From NCBI GenBank assembly GCA_019637195.1, contig JAHBWA010000006.1, forward strand, positions 1 through 64,000: DNA of 64,000 nt, written 5' to 3'. This stretch comes from Labilithrix sp. GTDB taxonomy: Bacteria; Myxococcota_A; Polyangia; Polyangiales; Polyangiaceae. The position numbers and the translations under genes are program-made. Shown here one piece after another: positions 60,685-64,000 of the stretch. Every line of letters begins with the position of its first letter. Within the stretch, counting starts at the first letter, position 1. The notes below the pieces were generated by a model. The model saw only the letters and a list, made by a program, of their open reading frames with translations, searched no databases and was not told the origin of the DNA.

Positions 60685-61907
60685 TCGCGTGGTCCTCACG
60701 TTCGAGCGCGGTCGCGCTCGCCGCGGCCGCCTTCGTCTTCGCCGTCGGCGCGTGCTCGGACTCTGGCGACGACGTGGCCGCGGGGCCCGACCAGGACGGC
60801 GGCGCCGTCCTCCCCTCGCACGACGCGGCCCTCGAGCCCGAGGCCGCGCTGTCGGACGCGGGCGCCGAGGCGGCGACGAAGATCTGCTCCGATCAGGGCT
60901 TCTGTCACTCCGAGCTCCCGCCGCGCCAGAACCTCCGCGGCGTGTGGGGCGACGGACAGGGCGTCGTGTGGGCCGTGAGCCTCGAAGGAAATATCCTTCG
61001 ATGGGACGGCGCCGAATGGAAGGTGCATGCCCGGCGCGTCGTCGAGGACGAGGGCATGTTCGCGGTGTGGGGCACCGGGCCGACCGACGTGTGGGTCGCC
61101 TCGAGCGCGGGCTTGCTTCACGGGACGGGCGCGACCTCTGCGGCCCTCGTCTTCGCGCCGGTCGATCTCCCGGGCGACGCGTCGATCCCGATCAAGTCGG
61201 TGTGGGGCACCGGGCCGAGCGACATCTGGGCCGCCGGGGGGATCGAGTCGTTCGCCGAGTGGCCGCCGATCTTCACCGGTAGGCTCGTGCACTTCACCGG
61301 CGCGGTCGACGCCGGCGGCGCCGGCTGGACGCTCGACGACGCGTCGAACGAGGGCGTCGCGTTCCGCGCGGTCTTCGGCAGCGCGACCAGCGGCGTCTGG
61401 GTCCACGGGACCGTGGCGGGCGAGTTTGGCGACGTCTCGGCGCGAGTGCTCCGCCGCGCGCCCGGGAGCTCGACGTGGACCGAGCTCACCGTGCCCGCCG
61501 ATCCCGGCGGTGGATGGCGACCGGAGCCCCAGGAGATCACGGCCGCGGCGCTGAGCTCCGACGCGTCGCTCTGGCTCAGCGGCCACACCGGGAACTTCGA
61601 CCTCGCGCGTTGGCACGGCAAGGCCGCGGCCGGCGGCGCGAGCTTCGACTGGACGTTCACGAGGCAGTTCTTCTGGGATCGCCCGGCGTACGCCTTCTGG
61701 GGGCTGTCGCCGAACGAGACGTGGGCGGTCGGCGAGTCGGGTCTCGTCGCTCGCTGGGACGGAGCGGCGTGGTCTCAGGCCGTGATCCGCGTCTCGGAGG
61801 TGCCGGTCGGACAGTCGTTCTGGGCGATCTGGGGGACGAGCCACGACGACTTCTGGATCGTGGGCGACGAGGTCGCGCTCCACAAGACCAAGCAGGGCAG
61901 GCCATGA
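60681..61907 (+). CDS. Lipoprotein with seven WG..DVW propeller repeats (II)
   Basis: A 408-residue paralog of the preceding protein. GTG 60681 overlaps the upstream stop. The signal peptide ends FAVGAC with SDSGDD after the cysteine, followed by an Ala/Asp linker. Seven repeats can be counted: VWGDGQGVVWAV, VWGTGPTDVWVA, VWGTGPSDIWAAG, VFGSATSGVWVHG, a degenerate SSDASLWLSG, FWGLSPNETWAVG and IWGTSHDDFWIVG. The repeats are more divergent than in the neighbour. The pair probably arose by tandem duplication; equal copy number suggests the propeller fold is conserved. The stop overlaps the next ATG (ATGA). Confidence 0.85.
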   Translation: MIAWSSRSSAVALAAAAFVFAVGACSDSGDDVAAGPDQDGGAVLPSHDAALEPEAALSDAGAEAATKICSDQGFCHSELPPRQNLRGVWGDGQGVVWAVSLEGNILRWDGAEWKVHARRVVEDEGMFAVWGTGPTDVWVASSAGLLHGTGATSAALVFAPVDLPGDASIPIKSVWGTGPSDIWAAGGIESFAEWPPIFTGRLVHFTGAVDAGGAGWTLDDASNEGVAFRAVFGSATSGVWVHGTVAGEFGDVSARVLRRAPGSSTWTELTVPADPGGGWRPEPQEITAAALSSDASLWLSGHTGNFDLARWHGKAAAGGASFDWTFTRQFFWDRPAYAFWGLSPNETWAVGESGLVARWDGAAWSQAVIRVSEVPVGQSFWAIWGTSHDDFWIVGDEVALHKTKQGRP

Positions 61908-63322
61908 GGTCGCGGATGAATCACTCGCGCAGGCGACTCGCGATCCTCATCGCCGGAGCGGTATGCGCGTCCGCCGCCGTGGTCGCGTGCAGCTCCGACG
62001 ACACGCGTCCGAGCTTCGACGCTCCGGACGGCGGCGGCGCGAACCTGCCCGACGCGGGCCCGGGACAGGACGCGAACGCGCCGGGGGACGCGGGCCCTAC
62101 CAAGCCACCGTTCGATCCGGCGGACGAGCCGATCGTATGTGCGGGGACGCCGTGCGCGGTGGAGCTCGTCGCCGGCGAGCACCACTTCTGCGCACGCATG
62201 AGCGACGGCAGCGTTCGCTGCTGGGGTGACAACGCGTACGGATCGCTCGGGGTCGAGGAGGCGCCGGCGAGCGAGGGATCCGACGGTGGCGTGCTCGCGG
62301 CGCGCGTGACCGACCTCGCGGGTGCGACGCAGCTCAGCGCCGGCGGCGCGACGACCTGCGCGCTCACCGGCGACGCCGGGATCGTGTGCTGGGGTGGGAA
62401 CGAGCATGGCCAGCTCGGGCTCACGGTGTCGCCACCGACGGTCGACGGCGACCCGCACGCGACGCCGGCGCCGGTGGCGCTCGCCGCGAGCGCGCTGCGC
62501 GTCGATGTCGGGCAGCGGACCGCCTGCGCGACGCTCACCTCGGGCGACGCACACTGCTGGGGCGACAACGCGCAGAAGCAGCTCGCGCGGACGACCGAGG
62601 ACGACGTCGGCGGTCCAGCGAAGGCCGAGCTCGGGGAGCTCGCCGTCCGGCGCACCGCCGCCGGCACGGGCTCGAGCTTCGCGATCACCGACGCGGGCCT
62701 GGTCTCGTGGGGTGCGCTCGGCGGACCGGAGGGGGTCGTCGCCGCACGCGTGGCGTCCGTGAGCCCCGATCCGCACCCGCTCGCGGTCCTCCAGGGCCCC
62801 GTCTCGAGCCTCTCCGTCGGCTCGACGCGGCTCTACAGTCCGCCCGGAGGTGGCTTCCCGCGGCCACCCCCGCAGGGGATCGCGCACGCCTGCGCGATCG
62901 TCTCCGGGGAGGTGTTTTGCTGGGGCGCCAGCCTGATGGGCGCGCTCGGCACTGGGTTGCCCGAGCCGTCGTCGACGCCGCTCGTCGCGCTCGTCGCGAG
63001 CGAGGAGGCGTGGCCGCAACAGGTCGCGTGCGCCGGAGACGTCTCGTGCGTCCGCTTGACGGACGGGAGCGTGCAGTGCGCCGGCGACAACACGACGGGC
63101 GTGCTCGGCAAGGAGCCCGAGACCGATCCCTTCTCGATGTTCTTCGCGCCGGTCCCTTCGTTCACCGGTCACGCCGCGCGGATCGCGACGTCCGTGGCGA
63201 CCGCGTGCGCCCTCGTGCAGGGCGGGACCGTCGTGTGCTGGGGGAGCAACGAGCGTGGCGAGCTCGGGCAGGGGACGGCCGACGCGGACCCGCACACGAA
63301 GCCGATCTCGATTCGCTTCTAG
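61904..63322 (+). CDS. RCC1-repeat lipoprotein, seven repeats
   Basis: A 472-residue protein. ATG 61904 overlaps the upstream stop. The signal peptide ends SAAVVAC, then a DAG/DAN linker. Seven RCC1-type repeats follow, with the core GxVxCWGxNxxGQLG: SVRCWGDNAYGSLG, GIVCWGGNEHGQLG, DAHCWGDNAQKQL, LVSWGALGGPEG, EVFCWGASLMGALG, SVQCAGDNTTGVLG and TVVCWGSNERGELG. Seven RCC1 units close into one seven-bladed propeller, as in eukaryotic RCC1. Bacterial versions are mostly extracellular and uncharacterised. It is the third propeller protein in a row. Confidence 0.88.
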   Translation: MRSRMNHSRRRLAILIAGAVCASAAVVACSSDDTRPSFDAPDGGGANLPDAGPGQDANAPGDAGPTKPPFDPADEPIVCAGTPCAVELVAGEHHFCARMSDGSVRCWGDNAYGSLGVEEAPASEGSDGGVLAARVTDLAGATQLSAGGATTCALTGDAGIVCWGGNEHGQLGLTVSPPTVDGDPHATPAPVALAASALRVDVGQRTACATLTSGDAHCWGDNAQKQLARTTEDDVGGPAKAELGELAVRRTAAGTGSSFAITDAGLVSWGALGGPEGVVAARVASVSPDPHPLAVLQGPVSSLSVGSTRLYSPPGGGFPRPPPQGIAHACAIVSGEVFCWGASLMGALGTGLPEPSSTPLVALVASEEAWPQQVACAGDVSCVRLTDGSVQCAGDNTTGVLGKEPETDPFSMFFAPVPSFTGHAARIATSVATACALVQGGTVVCWGSNERGELGQGTADADPHTKPISIRF

Positions 63323-63336
63323 AAAGGTGAGAGACG

Positions 63337-64000
63337 ATGAATCGCTCGGATCGCTCGGTCTCCGTCGCTGCCTCGATCGTCTGCGCCGGCGCGGCCGTCG
63401 TGGTCGTGCTCGCGGCGTGCTCCGATCGCCAGCCCTTCGCCGACACGACGACCCCCGCCTTCGATCCACTCGACGCGACCGCGCCGGAGTCTCCGCCGGC
63501 GACCTGCGGGGTCCACTGCTCGCGCGACCTGAAGGAGGTGCTCGACGGGTGCGAGGGCGCGGAGACGCTGATCCAGCGATGCAACGCCGACCAGGGCTGC
63601 GGTGACGGCAAGTGCGTCGACGCGTGCACGGCGGCCGTCCTGACGAAGGGCTCGGCCGGCTGTGACTTCTGGACCGTGCCCCCGGACAGCCCCTTCGAGG
63701 GCCGCGGCGGCTGCTTCGCCGCGATGATCGCGAACACGTGGGACCGCGGGGTGACGATCTCGGCCGAGCTCGGCGCGGCCAACCTCGACATCTCGAAGGC
63801 GACGTACACCGTCGATCGCTCCGGGCAGGAGCCGATCTACACGCGCCTCGACGGTCCGCTCGCGCCGGGGCAGGTGGCGATCGTCTTCTTCGCCCACGAC
63901 GACACGAACCACGAAGAAGGCGCCGCGCGCTGTCCGCCGACGGTTACGCCGGCGATGCTCGTGGACGCCGCCAAGCACGGCACCGGGATCGCGAAGGCCT
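63337..64000 (+). CDS. IgGFc-binding-like lipoprotein (3' partial)
   Basis: Starting at ATG 63337 behind AAAGGTGAGAG, the frame stays open to the end of the window (221 residues seen). The signal peptide ends VVVVLAAC, a lipobox. A short Cys module (CGVHCSRDLKEVLDGC...CGDGKCVDAC) precedes the domain GCDFWTVPPDSPFEGRGGCFAAMIANTW, then APGQVAIVFFAHDD, CPPTVTPAMLVDAAKHGTG. This has the pattern of the myxobacterial IgGFc-binding-protein-like family. The remainder lies outside. It follows the RCC1 gene after 14 bp and is part of the same operon. Confidence 0.8.
   Translation, partial: MNRSDRSVSVAASIVCAGAAVVVVLAACSDRQPFADTTTPAFDPLDATAPESPPATCGVHCSRDLKEVLDGCEGAETLIQRCNADQGCGDGKCVDACTAAVLTKGSAGCDFWTVPPDSPFEGRGGCFAAMIANTWDRGVTISAELGAANLDISKATYTVDRSGQEPIYTRLDGPLAPGQVAIVFFAHDDTNHEEGAARCPPTVTPAMLVDAAKHGTGIAKA

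Overview
The window is very GC-rich, has strong G/C third-position bias and densely packed genes. It carries many secreted Cys-rich or 'DAG'-rich lipoproteins, a TPR-type sigma54 activator, a SecA with a SEC-C tail and an IgGFc-binding-like surface protein. Together these suggest a large-genome myxobacterium (Myxococcota, probably Polyangiales). That is inference from gene content; no rRNA is present. The dnaN-recF-gyrB order suggests an origin-proximal chromosomal region, although dnaA is not adjacent.

Layout. 1-4627: tail of a cytochrome c maturation operon (CcmF-CcmH fusion, CcmI-like zinc-ribbon membrane protein, secreted/membrane protein with VDPHAG repeats). 4628-10300: dnaN, recF, gyrB, with an AT-rich island before dnaN and a good promoter before gyrB. 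10461-15073: Cys-rich lipoprotein, ClpB, YbaK-type deacylase, cupin. 15146-19537 (minus): MoxR, DUF58, TgpA-like transglutaminase operon. 19724-21731: orphan CcmA-like ABC ATPase, a promoter with overlapping palindromes, and a MarR regulator. 22073-22459: 65-bp tandem array. 23038-25905 (minus): OMP-like protein, ZapA, BioF, BioD, with two parS-like sites in the bio genes. 26632-31132: secreted Cys-rich protein, GNAT protein, NAD-dependent epimerase, small membrane protein. 31879-36685: SecA and two envelope proteins. 36994-40365: sigma54 activator and a lipoprotein. 40741-40830: tRNA-Ser(CGA), followed by an ISL3 transposase relic and a long perfect hairpin. 42084-48261: three-gene metabolic operon (enolase-superfamily enzyme, ThDP enzyme, large FAD/Fe-S dehydrogenase). 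48395-53756: two ferritin-like proteins, an SDR and a LuxR regulator, interspersed with decayed GH15, LysR and aldo/keto reductase genes. 54027-55283: COG0523 GTPase and a small HTH protein.

55685 to the window end is the most distinctive part. A secreted barrel-like protein, an ECF sigma factor and a translationally coupled single-TM partner precede a run of lipoproteins. These are one Cys-repeat protein, two seven-repeat 'WGSG..DVWAVG' propellers, one seven-repeat RCC1 protein and the start of an IgGFc-binding-like protein. Three of the lipoprotein junctions are 4-bp start/stop overlaps. I read this as a candidate undescribed sigma-factor-controlled cell-surface adhesion or sensing module.

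Most gene-free gaps longer than 300 bp hold their own unrelated short tandem arrays, and several genes have a TANNNT hexamer 5-7 nt before the start codon, suggesting leaderless transcription.
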